Position numbers and translations under genes: made by a program
DNA from: Caulobacteraceae bacterium
GTDB lineage: Bacteria; Pseudomonadota; Alphaproteobacteria; Caulobacterales; Caulobacteraceae
Reading direction: 5' to 3'
DNA: 64,000 bases
Assembly: GCA_030446805.1 (NCBI GenBank)
Contig: JAUJMO010000003.1
Span: 62,001-126,000, forward strand
Shown here: one piece after another, positions 46,910 through 55,953 of the stretch
How positions within the stretch are numbered: the first letter of the stretch is position 1
Layout: each line of letters begins with the position of its first letter
Notes under the pieces: generated by a model
Databases searched by the model: none
Seen by the model: only the letters and a program-made list of their open reading frames with translations
What the model was told of the DNA's origin: nothing

Positions 46910-48250
46910 TCACTTGCCGATGCAAAAGGTCGAGAAGACCCGGTCTAACACCGCCTCATTGTCCACACCGCCGATGACCGACTGCAGAGCTCGAGCCGCT
47001 AGGCGTACATCTTCGGCCGCCCGCTCGGGTCCCACCCTTAGGACGGCCTTCGCCCGAACAAGCGCCGCATGGGCGATCTCCATGGCTTCCTGATGGCGCG
47101 CTCGGGTCGCGGACGGCGCCTCGGCTCCGCCCAGCTCCGACACGAGTCGGGCTTCCAGCTTCACTCGAAGCGCGTCCAGGCCTTCCCCCGTTTTGGATGA
47201 GACACGAAGGGTCGCCAGACCACGGCCGCAAGCCCATTCCTGCACCTCGGACGCCGTGTTCCCGGCCAGGTCCGACTTATGCACCACCACAAGATCCTCC
47301 GGCCCGACCATCTCGCCGACGTCCTGCAGCCCGGCGCTGTCGGAAGCGTCCACGATCAACAGGCGCCATGCCGCAGAGTCCGCCCAGTTCCGCGCCCGGC
47401 GCACCCCTTCGCTCTCGATCTCGTCCGCCGCGTCCCGCACCCCTGCGGTGTCGGCTAGGGTCACGGCATAACCGGCGATCTGCAACTCGGCCTCTACGAT
47501 GTCGCGCGTGGTTCCCGGCCTTTGCGAGACGATGGCGGCCTCCCGCCCTAGGAGGGCGTTGAAGAGGCTCGACTTCCCGGCGTTCGGGCGCCCGATCACG
47601 GCGACGCGATAGCCGTTGCGTACGCGCTGCCCTCGTGCGGCCGCACCCAAGGCCAGCTTCAGGTCGGCCGTGACGCTCTCCAGCATGGGACGGGCCTGCT
47701 CGGCGACGGCGCCGGGAAGGTCCTCGTCGGGAAAGTCGTTCTCCGCCTCGATCAGGGCGAGAGCGTCGGCCAGAACGTCCCGCCAACCCTCGAACCGACG
47801 GCCCACCCCGCCCGACATCTGCAGCAAGGCCTGACGCTTTTGCGCCGAAGTCTCTGCATCGACGAGGTCGGCGATCGCTTCGGCCTGCAGCAGGTCCATC
47901 CTGCCATTCGTGAAGGCCCGCCGGCTGAACTCGCCCGGCTCGGCCGCCCGCAGGCCGAGCTGCGTGAGGGCTTCATGCAGTTCTTGCAGGACCACCGGCC
48001 CTCCATGGACCTGCAGCTCCGCGCTGTCCTCGCCGGTGAAACTGCCCGGTCCGGGCATCCACAACACCAGCGCCGTGTCGATGACTACGCCATTACGGCT
48101 GCGCAGGCGCCGAACCGCCACCTGCCGCGGGGGTGGCGCGCCGCCCGCCAAAGCTTTGAGCACCTCCGCGGCCCCGGGACCCGTTACCCGGACAATGGCG
48201 ACCGCGGCCCGACCGGCGGCGGTCGCGCGAGCGAAGATGGTGTCGTTCAC
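46910..48250 (-). CDS. mnmE: tRNA modification GTPase MnmE
   Basis: 446 residues, GTG start overlapping the stop of the DUF6489 gene. N-terminal formyl-THF-binding domain (TIFARATAAGRAAVAIVRVTG region, GEFSRRAFTNGRMDLLQAEAI), G-domain with GRPNAGKSSLFNALLG, PGTTRDIVEAEL and DTAG, HKSD, and the C-terminal FCIGK ending with the catalytic Cys. Partner of MnmG in wobble-uridine modification. Confidence 0.96.
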   Translation of the reverse strand: MNDTIFARATAAGRAAVAIVRVTGPGAAEVLKALAGGAPPPRQVAVRRLRSRNGVVIDTALVLWMPGPGSFTGEDSAELQVHGGPVVLQELHEALTQLGLRAAEPGEFSRRAFTNGRMDLLQAEAIADLVDAETSAQKRQALLQMSGGVGRRFEGWRDVLADALALIEAENDFPDEDLPGAVAEQARPMLESVTADLKLALGAAARGQRVRNGYRVAVIGRPNAGKSSLFNALLGREAAIVSQRPGTTRDIVEAELQIAGYAVTLADTAGVRDAADEIESEGVRRARNWADSAAWRLLIVDASDSAGLQDVGEMVGPEDLVVVHKSDLAGNTASEVQEWACGRGLATLRVSSKTGEGLDALRVKLEARLVSELGGAEAPSATRARHQEAMEIAHAALVRAKAVLRVGPERAAEDVRLAARALQSVIGGVDNEAVLDRVFSTFCIGK

Positions 48251-48510
48251 TCGCCCTTGTCGTTGCTCGCCGGCGGCGTTCTCGCGGCCCGCAGAACCGT
48301 CTGCATGACGCCGCGGAATTGCTCGGTCGCCGTCCCGCCCAGAGACATCCAGCTCCGCAGGAGCTCTTCCGGCTGCAGGGCCGCGCTATTGGCCTCCATG
48401 CGTCGGGTCATCTCATCCACCACGCGCGCGTTGAAAGGACCCACATCGGGCAGGCCCAGAAAGGCGCGCGCCTCCTCGGGCGTGCATTCGGCCTCGATCC
48501 TCACCTTCAT
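48247..48510 (-). CDS. DUF6489 family small protein
   Basis: 87 residues from ATG 48510 with GGAGGG just upstream; a TTG one codon earlier is possible. Starts KVRIEAECTPEEARAFLGLPDV, the recognisable front of this small alphaproteobacterial family, then an amphipathic helix with MEANSAALQPEELLRSWM. Function unknown. It lies between rho and mnmE and its stop overlaps the mnmE start. Confidence 0.85.
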   Translation of the reverse strand: MKVRIEAECTPEEARAFLGLPDVGPFNARVVDEMTRRMEANSAALQPEELLRSWMSLGGTATEQFRGVMQTVLRAARTPPASNDKGE

Positions 48511-48550
48511 CAAGCCCTCCCGGCCCTACTTGGGTAGCGCCAACCTCATC

Positions 48551-49894
48551 TCAGGTGTTCATTGACTGGAAGAAGTCACTGTTTGTCTTGGCAGTTCTCA
48601 GCTTGTCGAGCAGGAACTCGATGGCGTCCTGCGCGCCCATGGGATTCAGGATGCGCCTGAGCACATAGGTCTTCTGCAGCTGATCCTTCGGAGTCAGCAG
48701 CTCCTCCTTGCGGGTGCCGGATTTCAGGACGTCCATCGCCGGGAAGACGCGCTTGTCCGCCACCTTGCGGTCCAGCACGATCTCGCTGTTTCCCGTGCCC
48801 TTGAACTCTTCGAAGATGACCTCGTCCATGCGCGAGCCGGTGTCGATCAGGGCGGTCGCGATGATGGTCAGCGAGCCGCCTTCCTCGATGTTGCGCGCCG
48901 CGCCGAAGAAGCGCTTCGGCCTCTGCAGGGCGTTGGCGTCCACCCCGCCGGTCAGGACCTTGCCGGAAGACGGCACGGTGGTGTTGTAGGCGCGGCCCAG
49001 ACGCGTCACCGAGTCCAGCAGGATCACCACGTCACGCTTGTGTTCGACCAGGCGCTTGGCTTTCTCGATGACCATCTCGGCCACCTGGACGTGGCGCGTC
49101 GCCGGCTCGTCGAAGGTGGAGGAAATCACCTCGCCGTTGACCGTGCGCTGCATGTCGGTGACCTCCTCCGGGCGCTCGTCGATCAGCAACACGATGAGGT
49201 AGCATTCGGGGTGATTGGCCGAGACGCTCTTGGCGATGTTCTGCAGCATCACCGTCTTGCCGACGCGCGGCGGCGCTACGATGAGGCAGCGCTGGCCCTT
49301 GCCCAGCGGCGCCACGATGTCGATCACGCGGCCGGAACGATCCTTCAGCGTCGGATCCTGCATCTCCATGGTGAGCCGTGACTCGGGATAGAGGGGTGTC
49401 AGGTTGTCGAAGTGGACCTTGTGCCGCACGTTCTCCGGGTCTTCGAAGTTGATGGTGTCCACCTTGAGCAGGGCGAAGTAGCGTTCGCCCTCGCGCGGGC
49501 TTCGCACCGGCCCCTCGACCGTGTCGCCGGTGCGCAGGCCGAAGCGGCGGATCTGCGAGGGGCTGCAGTAGATATCGTCCGGACCCGGAAGATAATTGGC
49601 CTCGGGACTGCGCAGGAAGCCGAAGCCGTCGGGCAGGACTTCGAGGACGCCCCCGCCTGAGATCTCCACGCCTTCGTCGGCGAGGGTCTTCAGGATGGCG
49701 AACATCATGTCCTGCTTGCGCATGGAGTTCGCGCCTTCGATCTCCAGCCCCTCGGCGAGGGCCACGAGGTCGCTGGGCGACTTCTCCTTCAGCTCCATCA
49801 GCGACATGCGCGTGGGTAGAGAGGCGTGCGTCACGGCCGGAGCGGGCGCGGCGGTCTCGAGGCTGGGGGCGTCTAGGACGGAGTCGTCGGACAT
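48551..49894 (-). CDS. rho: Transcription termination factor Rho
   Basis: 447 residues. Hexameric RNA helicase. N-terminal SAP-like helical region [20 protein letters not shown], primary RNA-binding OB domain with [19 protein letters not shown], Walker [40 protein letters not shown] and the [30 protein letters not shown] region. The extra N-terminal 30 residues are Ala/Pro rich. A TTGACG hexamer upstream (50068-50073 on this strand) might be a -35 element; the 200-base leader shows no gene. Confidence 0.97.
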   Translation of the reverse strand: MSDDSVLDAPSLETAAPAPAVTHASLPTRMSLMELKEKSPSDLVALAEGLEIEGANSMRKQDMMFAILKTLADEGVEISGGGVLEVLPDGFGFLRSPEANYLPGPDDIYCSPSQIRRFGLRTGDTVEGPVRSPREGERYFALLKVDTINFEDPENVRHKVHFDNLTPLYPESRLTMEMQDPTLKDRSGRVIDIVAPLGKGQRCLIVAPPRVGKTVMLQNIAKSVSANHPECYLIVLLIDERPEEVTDMQRTVNGEVISSTFDEPATRHVQVAEMVIEKAKRLVEHKRDVVILLDSVTRLGRAYNTTVPSSGKVLTGGVDANALQRPKRFFGAARNIEEGGSLTIIATALIDTGSRMDEVIFEEFKGTGNSEIVLDRKVADKRVFPAMDVLKSGTRKEELLTPKDQLQKTYVLRRILNPMGAQDAIEFLLDKLRTAKTNSDFFQSMNT

Positions 49895-50093
49895 GATCGT
49901 CTCGAAAGGGGAGGGCGCGCGGCCCTCGGAGAAGCTGTTGCGCTAAGCGGGCGCGGAGGGGAGGGGCGGATGTTCGCTTCGCCTCAGCGGCGTGGAGCAT
50001 CCTTCAGGAGGCGGGAGAACCGGCGCAGGACACGCCGTCCGCAACCGGAAACATATGCCGGCCGCCGCGTCAAGGCGAGGGGTGGCGGGAACT

Positions 50094-50534
50094 TCAGCCG
50101 AATTCCGCCGTCACCGCCAGGATCATGACGACCGCAGCCACAAAGGGCAGTTCGTTGCTGATGCGCCAGAATCGCTCGGATCGGGTGTTCCGTCCGGTCG
50201 CGAACCGCTTGCGCCCGGCGGCGAGGTAGCCGTGCCAGCCGGTGACCAGCACCACCCCGGCCAGCTTCACCACCATCCAGGGCTCGGCCAGAAAGCCCGG
50301 GCCGCGGGTCTGACTGTTCACGTGGATCAGCGCCAGCCCTAAGATCCACGTCAGGATGAGCGCCGGGTTCATGATCAGCCGAAGCAGCCGCTGCTCCGCA
50401 TGCCCGAACAGCCCCGCCATCTCCGTGCCGGCCGCACGCATGTGATAGACGAACAACCGCGGCAGGATCAGCAGGCCCGCCATCCAGGCCACCATGGCGA
50501 TGATGTGCAGTCCGCGCAAAAGGTCGTAGCTCAT
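50094..50534 (-). CDS. hemJ: Protoporphyrinogen IX oxidase HemJ
   Basis: 146 residues from ATG 50534, overlapping the hemH stop (ATGA). Four membrane helices; MSYDLLRGLHIIAMVAWMAGL with the conserved His, FVYHMRA, and WMVVKLAGVVLVTGWHGYLA with conserved Lys and His. It oxidises protoporphyrinogen IX, the step before ferrochelatase. Its place after hemE and hemH completes a late-heme operon next to the origin. Confidence 0.92.
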   Translation of the reverse strand: MSYDLLRGLHIIAMVAWMAGLLILPRLFVYHMRAAGTEMAGLFGHAEQRLLRLIMNPALILTWILGLALIHVNSQTRGPGFLAEPWMVVKLAGVVLVTGWHGYLAAGRKRFATGRNTRSERFWRISNELPFVAAVVMILAVTAEFG

Positions 50535-51565
50535 GGGTTGACCGCTTTCTCTGAGGGGCACCTGCCCCAGCGGCGCGGGCACCAGCGACCGCCGTCCGCG
50601 TCGGCCACCCCGTCCCGCGGCAAGGCGGCGACCACCGCTCCAGCCAGGCTGTCGATGAAGGTTTGGGCCACGCCCACCGCCGGCGCCCGCAGATAGACGG
50701 GACAGCCCGACTCCCGCGCCAGGTGGCCGTATTCATGATCGAGCTCGACCAGGGTCTCCACATGCTCCGAGACAAAGGCGATCGGCGCCACCAGGAGGCC
50801 CCGGCCCTCCGCTCCGGCGCGCCGAATGGCGTCGTCGGTGGCCGGGCCGATCCATTTCAGCGGTCCCACGCGACTCTGGTAGCAGACCTCCACCTCCCAC
50901 CGCCCCGGCAGCCGTGCGGCGATGGCGGCTGCAGTGGCCTCCACCTGGGCCTGATAGGGATCGCCCGCCGCTATGACCTTCTCCGGCAGGCCGTGCGCGG
51001 AAAGGAGCAGCTTGACGGGTGGGCGGCCGGCGTTCTCCCAGGTTCGCAGAATGGCTTGGACGTAGCCGTCCACGAACCCCTCCGCTTCCGGATAGCAGCA
51101 GATGGTCCGCGACCCTCCCGGGCCCTTGTAGGCGGCCCGCCAAGCCTTGAGCGAGGAGCCGGAGGTGGTGGTCGAGAACTGTGGGTAGAGCGGCAGCAGC
51201 ACGATCTCATCGGGCCCGAAATCCTCCACCTCGCGCGCGGCGTCCTGGGTGAGCGGCGTCCAGTAGCGCATGGCCACAAAGCACCGCGCTTCCACCCCGG
51301 GAAGCCGCTCGGACAGAGTCGCCTCCAGCGAGAGGGCCTGCGCCCGCGTTTCGCCCAACAGGGGCGAACCGCCCCCCATGACCGCGTAATTGGCCCGCGC
51401 CGTCTTGGCCCGGGTGGTGGAGATCAGGGCCGCCAGCGGTGTCCGCGCAATCCCTGGCAGACCGATGATGGCGGGATCGTTGAACAGGTTGAACAGGAAG
51501 GGACGCACCGACTCCGGTCCGTCCGGCCCGCCAAGGTTGAACAACACCACCGCAAGCCGCTTCAA
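50531..51565 (-). CDS. hemH: Ferrochelatase
   Basis: 344 residues from TTG 51565, overlapping the hemE stop as TTGA. Inserts iron into protoporphyrin IX. VVLFNLGGPDGPESVRPFLFN, YPQFSTTTSGSS, SAHGLPEKVI with the catalytic His, YQSRVGPLKWIGP and APIAFVSEHVETLVELD with the conserved Glu. The tail has two cysteines (RWCPRRWGRC); some bacterial ferrochelatases, including that of Caulobacter, hold a 2Fe-2S cluster near the C-terminus, so a cluster is possible here. Confidence 0.95.
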   Translation of the reverse strand: MKRLAVVLFNLGGPDGPESVRPFLFNLFNDPAIIGLPGIARTPLAALISTTRAKTARANYAVMGGGSPLLGETRAQALSLEATLSERLPGVEARCFVAMRYWTPLTQDAAREVEDFGPDEIVLLPLYPQFSTTTSGSSLKAWRAAYKGPGGSRTICCYPEAEGFVDGYVQAILRTWENAGRPPVKLLLSAHGLPEKVIAAGDPYQAQVEATAAAIAARLPGRWEVEVCYQSRVGPLKWIGPATDDAIRRAGAEGRGLLVAPIAFVSEHVETLVELDHEYGHLARESGCPVYLRAPAVGVAQTFIDSLAGAVVAALPRDGVADADGGRWCPRRWGRCPSEKAVNP

Positions 51566-52593
51566 ATCCGCACTCCGGTGACCCGCTCCAGCACGCGCTC
51601 TACGTGGGGAATGGGCGTGTCCGGCAGGATGCCGTGACCCAGATTGAAGATGTAGGGGCCTCCACCCCATTGCTCCAACAGCTGGTCGACGCGCTGGTCA
51701 AGCAGCGGCCCGCCGGCGCGCAGCAAGAGCGGATCCAGCGCGCCCTGGATGGTGGCCAGCTTCTGCACCCGCCGGCCCTGCTCGGCCGTGGCCTGGGTGT
51801 CGAGCGCCACGGCTTGGACGAACCGCTGGGCGGCGTAGGTCTCCACCAGAGCGCCTGCCCCGCGCGGAAACCCGATCACGGGCACGCTCACGCCCAGCTC
51901 GCGCAGCCGGGCGACGATGCGCCGGTGCGGTTCGATCACGAGGCGCGGAAAGACGTCCTCCGGGATCGCCTCCGCCCAACTTTCGAAAAGCTTGAGCACC
52001 TGGGCGCCCGCGCGCGCCTGCATGGCCAGGTAGTCGGCGGTGGCCTCGACAAGCACTTGGAGGAGGGCGTCCACCAGTTCGGGTTCGCGATAGGCCAGGG
52101 TCTTGGCTTGCGCCTTGTCCCGGCTGCCTCCGCCTTCGATCATATAGGTCAGCACCGTCCAGGGCGCGCCGGCGAACCCGATCAAAGCGCGCTCCGGCTC
52201 CAGGGCGGCCCGCACCCGAGACAGCGTTTCTCCAATGGCCGACAGCCGTCGTGTCGCACCCTCCACGCCCCCCTGCAGGGTCTCCAGCGAGGGCAGGGGC
52301 CCCAGCCTCGGCCCTTCGCCCTTTTCAAACCAGACGGCCTGTCCCAGGGCCCGGGGGATCAGCAGGATGTCCGCGAACACGATCGCCGCGTCATAGGGAA
52401 ACCGCCGCATCGGCTGGAGCGTGACCTCCGCGGCCGCTTCCGGATTATGGCAAAAGGCGATGAAGTCCGGCTGCTGGGCGCGAACGGCCCGATACTCCGG
52501 CAAATACCGACCAGCCTGCCGCATGAACCAGACCGGAGGGCGGGCCAGGGTTTCGCCGTTCAGGGCTCGAAGGAGGAGGGGCTGGGACGCCAT
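51562..52593 (-). CDS. hemE: Uroporphyrinogen decarboxylase
   Basis: 343 residues. Decarboxylates the four acetate groups of uroporphyrinogen III. PPVWFMRQAGRYLPEYR with the substrate-binding Arg pair, YDAAIVFADILLIP with the key Asp, GFAGAPWTVLTYMIEGGGS, KLFESWAE and FNLGHGILPDTP are all present. First gene of hemE-hemH-hemJ and the left border of the putative replication origin. Confidence 0.97.
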   Translation of the reverse strand: MASQPLLLRALNGETLARPPVWFMRQAGRYLPEYRAVRAQQPDFIAFCHNPEAAAEVTLQPMRRFPYDAAIVFADILLIPRALGQAVWFEKGEGPRLGPLPSLETLQGGVEGATRRLSAIGETLSRVRAALEPERALIGFAGAPWTVLTYMIEGGGSRDKAQAKTLAYREPELVDALLQVLVEATADYLAMQARAGAQVLKLFESWAEAIPEDVFPRLVIEPHRRIVARLRELGVSVPVIGFPRGAGALVETYAAQRFVQAVALDTQATAEQGRRVQKLATIQGALDPLLLRAGGPLLDQRVDQLLEQWGGGPYIFNLGHGILPDTPIPHVERVLERVTGVRI

Positions 52594-52782
52594 GGCGTGC
52601 TTAGAGCGGCCACCCGACGATCCATCAACCCGTCCCTTCAGACTTAAGAATAAGAAGGTTTGGGGAAGAAGGTTGGGCGGTTGAGATCGGGGACAATCAC
52701 CTCGGCGCCCCGGCTCCCCACCGTCTCATCCCCAAGCGGCGCTCGCCGCACAAGCGTGGCGGCGCCAGTGCGGCCGTTCCTG

Positions 52783-52797
52783 TTAACACTTTGTTAA
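52783..52797. promoter_or_regulatory. CtrA-binding box a
   Basis: TTAACACTTTGTTAA, a perfect TTAA-N7-TTAA match to the CtrA consensus. In Caulobacter, phosphorylated CtrA bound at such boxes in Cori blocks initiation in swarmer cells. Confidence 0.82.
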
Positions 52798-52832
52798 CCT
52801 CTCGGATTCGGGGCGGCTTTTCGCAACCGTCG

Positions 52833-52847
52833 TTAGGGATATGTTAA
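52833..52847. promoter_or_regulatory. CtrA-binding box b (one mismatch)
   Basis: TTAGGGATATGTTAA, TTAG-N7-TTAA. Its first base is 50 bases after that of box a, so the two would lie on nearly the same face of the helix; the GATTC methylation site falls between them. Confidence 0.65.
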
Positions 52848-53049
52848 TGATTGCGGCAAGGCGGCCATAGTTCTCGACAAGCTTGCCTCGGCGGAAGGGT
52901 TGGGCCCGGAAGGCTCGGGATCGATCGCCTTGGAACCGGGTCGTTGTCCCCAAGGACTTGGCATTTCCCTGCGAAGCCTGTCTTGTTCCCCAGTGCGCGT
53001 GCGGCTGTCCCCGCCGCGGTCCCCAGGCATCCATCATCCGCCCACCATC

Positions 53050-53880
53050 ATGACGCCGCTGGCCACCTACTTTCATGTCCACCTGGTGTCGGACTCCACG
53101 GGCGAGACCCTGAACGCCATGGCCAAGGCGGTGTGCGCCCGCTTCGACGCGGTGCTGCCCATCGAGCACGTCTACGCCCTGGTACGCTCTCGGCGTCAGC
53201 TCGACCGGGTGCTGCGGGAGATCGAGAACGCGCCGGGCATGGTCCTGCACACCATCGTGGACAAGGATCTGCGTGCGGCGCTGGAGACGGGCTGCCGCGC
53301 GCTCGACATGCCCTGCGTGGCCGCGCTCGATCCCCTGGTCGCCTCCCTGGCCCGGTATCTGGGCGCGGCCATCTCCACCCGCGTAGGCGCCCAGCACGCC
53401 CTGGACCACGAGTATTTCAACCGGATCGAAGCGCTGGATTTCGCTATCGCCCACGACGATGGCCAGGGCTTCAACGACCTGGAGGCCGCAGACGTCATCC
53501 TGGTGGGTGTGAGCCGGACCTCCAAGACGCCCACCAGCATCTATCTCGCCCATCGCGGCGTACGCTCGGCCAATGTGCCGCTGGTGCCGGGTTCCGAACC
53601 GCCGCCGCAGCTGTTCGAGGTGAAACGGCCGCTGGTCGTGGGCCTGACGGTGTCGCCTGACCGCTTGGTGCAGATCCGGCGCAACCGGCTGATCGGACTC
53701 CGGGAAGGCCGCGACACCGACTATGTGGAGACGGACGCTGTGCGGGAGGAGACCGTGCGGGCGCGGCGCCTCTTCGAACGCCAAGGATGGCCGGTCATCG
53801 ACGTCACGCGCCGCTCGGTCGAGGAGACCGCCGCGGCCGTGCTGAACCTGCTGCAGGCCCGCAAGGCGGACGCGGCATGA
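53050..53880 (+). CDS. ppsR: Pyruvate phosphate dikinase / PEP synthase regulatory protein (DUF299)
   Basis: 276 residues from ATG 53050. Bifunctional ADP-dependent kinase and phosphate-dependent phosphorylase acting on PPDK or PEP synthase. N-terminal FHVHLVSDSTGETLNAMA, the P-loop-like GVSRTSKTPTSIYLA (about 155-169), LVPGSEPPPQLF and LIGLREGRDTDYV are characteristic. Right neighbour of the origin; in Caulobacter it is the first gene of the chromosome numbering. It starts a coupled series with maf, aroE and coaE. Confidence 0.94.
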   Translation: MTPLATYFHVHLVSDSTGETLNAMAKAVCARFDAVLPIEHVYALVRSRRQLDRVLREIENAPGMVLHTIVDKDLRAALETGCRALDMPCVAALDPLVASLARYLGAAISTRVGAQHALDHEYFNRIEALDFAIAHDDGQGFNDLEAADVILVGVSRTSKTPTSIYLAHRGVRSANVPLVPGSEPPPQLFEVKRPLVVGLTVSPDRLVQIRRNRLIGLREGRDTDYVETDAVREETVRARRLFERQGWPVIDVTRRSVEETAAAVLNLLQARKADAA

Positions 53881-54461
53881 TCGTGCTGGCCTCCAAGAGC
53901 CCCGCGCGCGCCGAGCTGCTGCGCCGGGCGGGCGTGGCTTTCACGATGCAGGGCTCGGGCGTGGACGAAACGCCGCTGAAAGCGCGATGGCTGGGCGAGG
54001 GCGCCTCCCCGGCGGAGGTGGCCCAGCGTCTTGCCGAAGCCAAGGCGTCCGCCGTGGCCCGGCGCACGTCCGCCTGGGTCATCGGCGCCGACCAGACCGC
54101 CGAGTTCGGAGGCGTCCTGCTGGACAAGGCCGCGGACGCCGCCGAAGCGACCAGCCGGCTGCGCGCCATGCAGGGTCGCCCCCACCAGTTGCACTCGGCC
54201 GTGGTGCTCACCAATGGTCGGCGCGCCTGGCGCACCCTGTCCACCGCCACCTTGCATATGCGCCAGCTCTCGGACGCGTGGCTGGACGGCTATGCGGCGG
54301 GGGCCGGCTCCGCCCTGACCGAAACGGTGGGCGGCTATGAGCTGGAGGGTTTGGGCGTCCAGCTCTTCGATCGCATCGACGGCGACTACTTCGCCATCCT
54401 GGGCCTGCCCCTGCTGGAGCTTCTGGCCGCCTTGCGCGAGGTCGAGGCCCTGCCGGCATGA
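53877..54461 (+). CDS. maf: Maf-family nucleotide pyrophosphatase
   Basis: 194 residues, ATG overlapping the upstream stop (ATGA). Maf proteins hydrolyse non-canonical or canonical nucleoside triphosphates. LASKSPARAELLRRAGV, IGADQTAEFGG with the conserved Asp, and GGYELEGLGVQLFDRIDGDYFAILGLPL (C-terminal half) show a full-length member. The frame upstream of 53877 is a shadow of ppsR. Confidence 0.93.
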   Translation: MIVLASKSPARAELLRRAGVAFTMQGSGVDETPLKARWLGEGASPAEVAQRLAEAKASAVARRTSAWVIGADQTAEFGGVLLDKAADAAEATSRLRAMQGRPHQLHSAVVLTNGRRAWRTLSTATLHMRQLSDAWLDGYAAGAGSALTETVGGYELEGLGVQLFDRIDGDYFAILGLPLLELLAALREVEALPA

Positions 54462-55306
54462 GGATCGGCGGGGGCACGGCCGTGGCCGGCGTCGTGGGCC
54501 GCCCCGTCACAGGCTCGCTGAGCCCGGCCATCCACAACGCCTGGCTGGCGGCCGCCGGCCTCGACGGAGTCTATGTCCCGCTCGAAGTAGCCGATGCGGC
54601 CGCTTTCGGCGCCTTGGTCCTGGGTCTGCGCGGCGGCGGCTCGGTGCGCGGGCTCAACGTCACCGCGCCGTTCAAGGAGGCCGCTCTGGCCGCGGCCGAC
54701 CGCGCCGACGCCGCCGCGGAGGCGGCCGGAGCCGCCAACCTGCTCCTGTTCCAGCCCGACGGGACGGTCGCGGCCCGCAACACCGACGGCATCGGCCTTC
54801 TCTTTGCGCTTCAAACCCAGGCGGGTCTGGAGGTGAGGGGCGTGGTGGCGACCATCCTGGGCGCGGGCGGCGCCTCGCGCGGCGCCGCCGCCACCCTGGT
54901 CGAGGCGGGCGCGGCCGAGGTCAGGATCGTCAATCGAACCCCCGCACGCGCCCAGCTCCTGGCCGAAGTCCTGGGGCCACGCGCAACCAGCTGGTCCTGG
55001 GAGGGCGTGGACGCGGCGCTGACGGGGGCGGACCTCCTGGTGAACGCCACCACGCTCGGACGTGACGGCGGTGAACCGCTCGACCTCTCGCTCCACGCCC
55101 TCCCGGTGGGGGCGGTGGTGATGGACATGGTCTATCGCCCGCTCCAGACGCCCTTGCTGGCCCGGGCGGAAGCCGGCGGGCGCAAACCGGTGGACGGGTT
55201 GTCCATGCTGATCGGCCAAGCCGTTCCGAGTTTCGAGGCCCTGTTCGGCCGCGCCCCTGCCCCAGAGCTGGACATCCGTGCGGTGGCGGTGGGAGCCATC
55301 CGGTGA
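54458..55306 (+). CDS. aroE: Shikimate dehydrogenase
   Basis: 282 residues, ATGA overlap with maf. NADPH-dependent reduction of 3-dehydroshikimate. [17 protein letters not shown] binds shikimate, [11 protein letters not shown] carries the catalytic Lys, [10 protein letters not shown] and NTDGIGLL carry Asn and Asp, [19 protein letters not shown] is the nucleotide-binding loop. The order maf-aroE-coaE-dnaQ is usual in this order of bacteria. Confidence 0.95.
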   Translation: MRIGGGTAVAGVVGRPVTGSLSPAIHNAWLAAAGLDGVYVPLEVADAAAFGALVLGLRGGGSVRGLNVTAPFKEAALAAADRADAAAEAAGAANLLLFQPDGTVAARNTDGIGLLFALQTQAGLEVRGVVATILGAGGASRGAAATLVEAGAAEVRIVNRTPARAQLLAEVLGPRATSWSWEGVDAALTGADLLVNATTLGRDGGEPLDLSLHALPVGAVVMDMVYRPLQTPLLARAEAGGRKPVDGLSMLIGQAVPSFEALFGRAPAPELDIRAVAVGAIR

Positions 55307-55947
55307 GGATCCTGGGCCTGACCGGCTCGATCGGCATGGGCAAGACCACCACCGCCGCCCTCTTCGCCGAGGCTGGCGCGCCCGTCTACGACGCCGACGC
55401 CGCGGTTCACCGCCTTTACGCCCCCGGCGGCGCGGCCGTGGCGCCGATCGCCGCGGTCTTTCCCGGCGTCGTGGTCGACCACGCCGTCGACCGCCCCAGC
55501 CTGTCCGCCCGCGTTCTGGGCGACGCGGACGCGCTGCGTCGACTGGAGTCGCTCACCCACCCGCTCGTCTTCGCCGACCGGGCTGAGTTCCTTAGAGCCG
55601 CCGCCGCGTCCGGCGCTTCGGTCGCCGTCATCGATGTCCCACTTCTGTTCGAGACCGGCGGCGAGCACCTCACCCACGCCGTGGCCGTGGTCTCGGCGCC
55701 GGCGGACATCCAGCGCGCCCGCGTGCTCGCCCGGCCGGGCATGACCGCCGACAAGCTGGACGCCATCCTTTCCCGCCAGACGCCGGACGCCGACAAGCGC
55801 GCCCGCGCCGACTTCGTCATCGACACCGGCCACGGCCTAGAGCCCGCCCGCGACGCCGTGCAGCAGGTTCTCCACATCTTGTACGACCGGAACTGGCGTT
55901 CGCGTCACCGCGAGCGCCTCGACGCCAGGGCCGAAGCGCCCCAATAA
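55303..55947 (+). CDS. coaE: Dephospho-CoA kinase
   Basis: 214 residues, GTG start overlapping aroE (GTGA). Last step of CoA synthesis. P-loop [25 protein letters not shown] with the catalytic Asp, [12 protein letters not shown] and the adenine-site [21 protein letters not shown] (split by a turn). With coaBC, this makes two CoA enzymes in the window. Confidence 0.95.
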   Translation: MRILGLTGSIGMGKTTTAALFAEAGAPVYDADAAVHRLYAPGGAAVAPIAAVFPGVVVDHAVDRPSLSARVLGDADALRRLESLTHPLVFADRAEFLRAAAASGASVAVIDVPLLFETGGEHLTHAVAVVSAPADIQRARVLARPGMTADKLDAILSRQTPDADKRARADFVIDTGHGLEPARDAVQQVLHILYDRNWRSRHRERLDARAEAPQ

Positions 55948-55953
55948 GAGGGC

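Larger units (their letters stand above)
52594..53049. other. oriC: Putative chromosomal replication origin (Cori-type oriC)
   Basis: Non-coding gap between hemE and the DUF299 gene, the exact position of the Caulobacter origin. It contains TTAA-N7-TTAA and TTAG-N7-TTAA CtrA-type boxes, one CcrM site GATTC (52805-52809), and many TCCCCA motifs, the weak DnaA (W-box) type described for Caulobacter: 52661-52666 (minus), 52715-52720, 52729-52734, 52947-52952, 52987-52992 and 53020-53025. The stretch 52781-52850 is clearly AT-richer than the surroundings, a candidate unwinding area. No consensus TTATCCACA box was seen. An ORF covering part of it (from 52900) is only an upstream extension of the DUF299 frame. 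Confidence 0.82.

Noticed and set aside
50310-50330. CACGTG in hemJ (TGTTCACGTGGATCA) as another parS
   Set aside because: The half-sites are shifted by one base and lack the symmetric TTTC/GAAA flanks.
52594-53049. Consensus DnaA 9-mer boxes (TTATCCACA) in the origin region
   Set aside because: None found by eye with two or fewer mismatches; only TCCCCA-type motifs are claimed.
52900-53049. N-terminal extension of the DUF299 protein into the origin
   Set aside because: The conserved protein begins at ATG 53050; the extension has no similarity and overlaps origin motifs.
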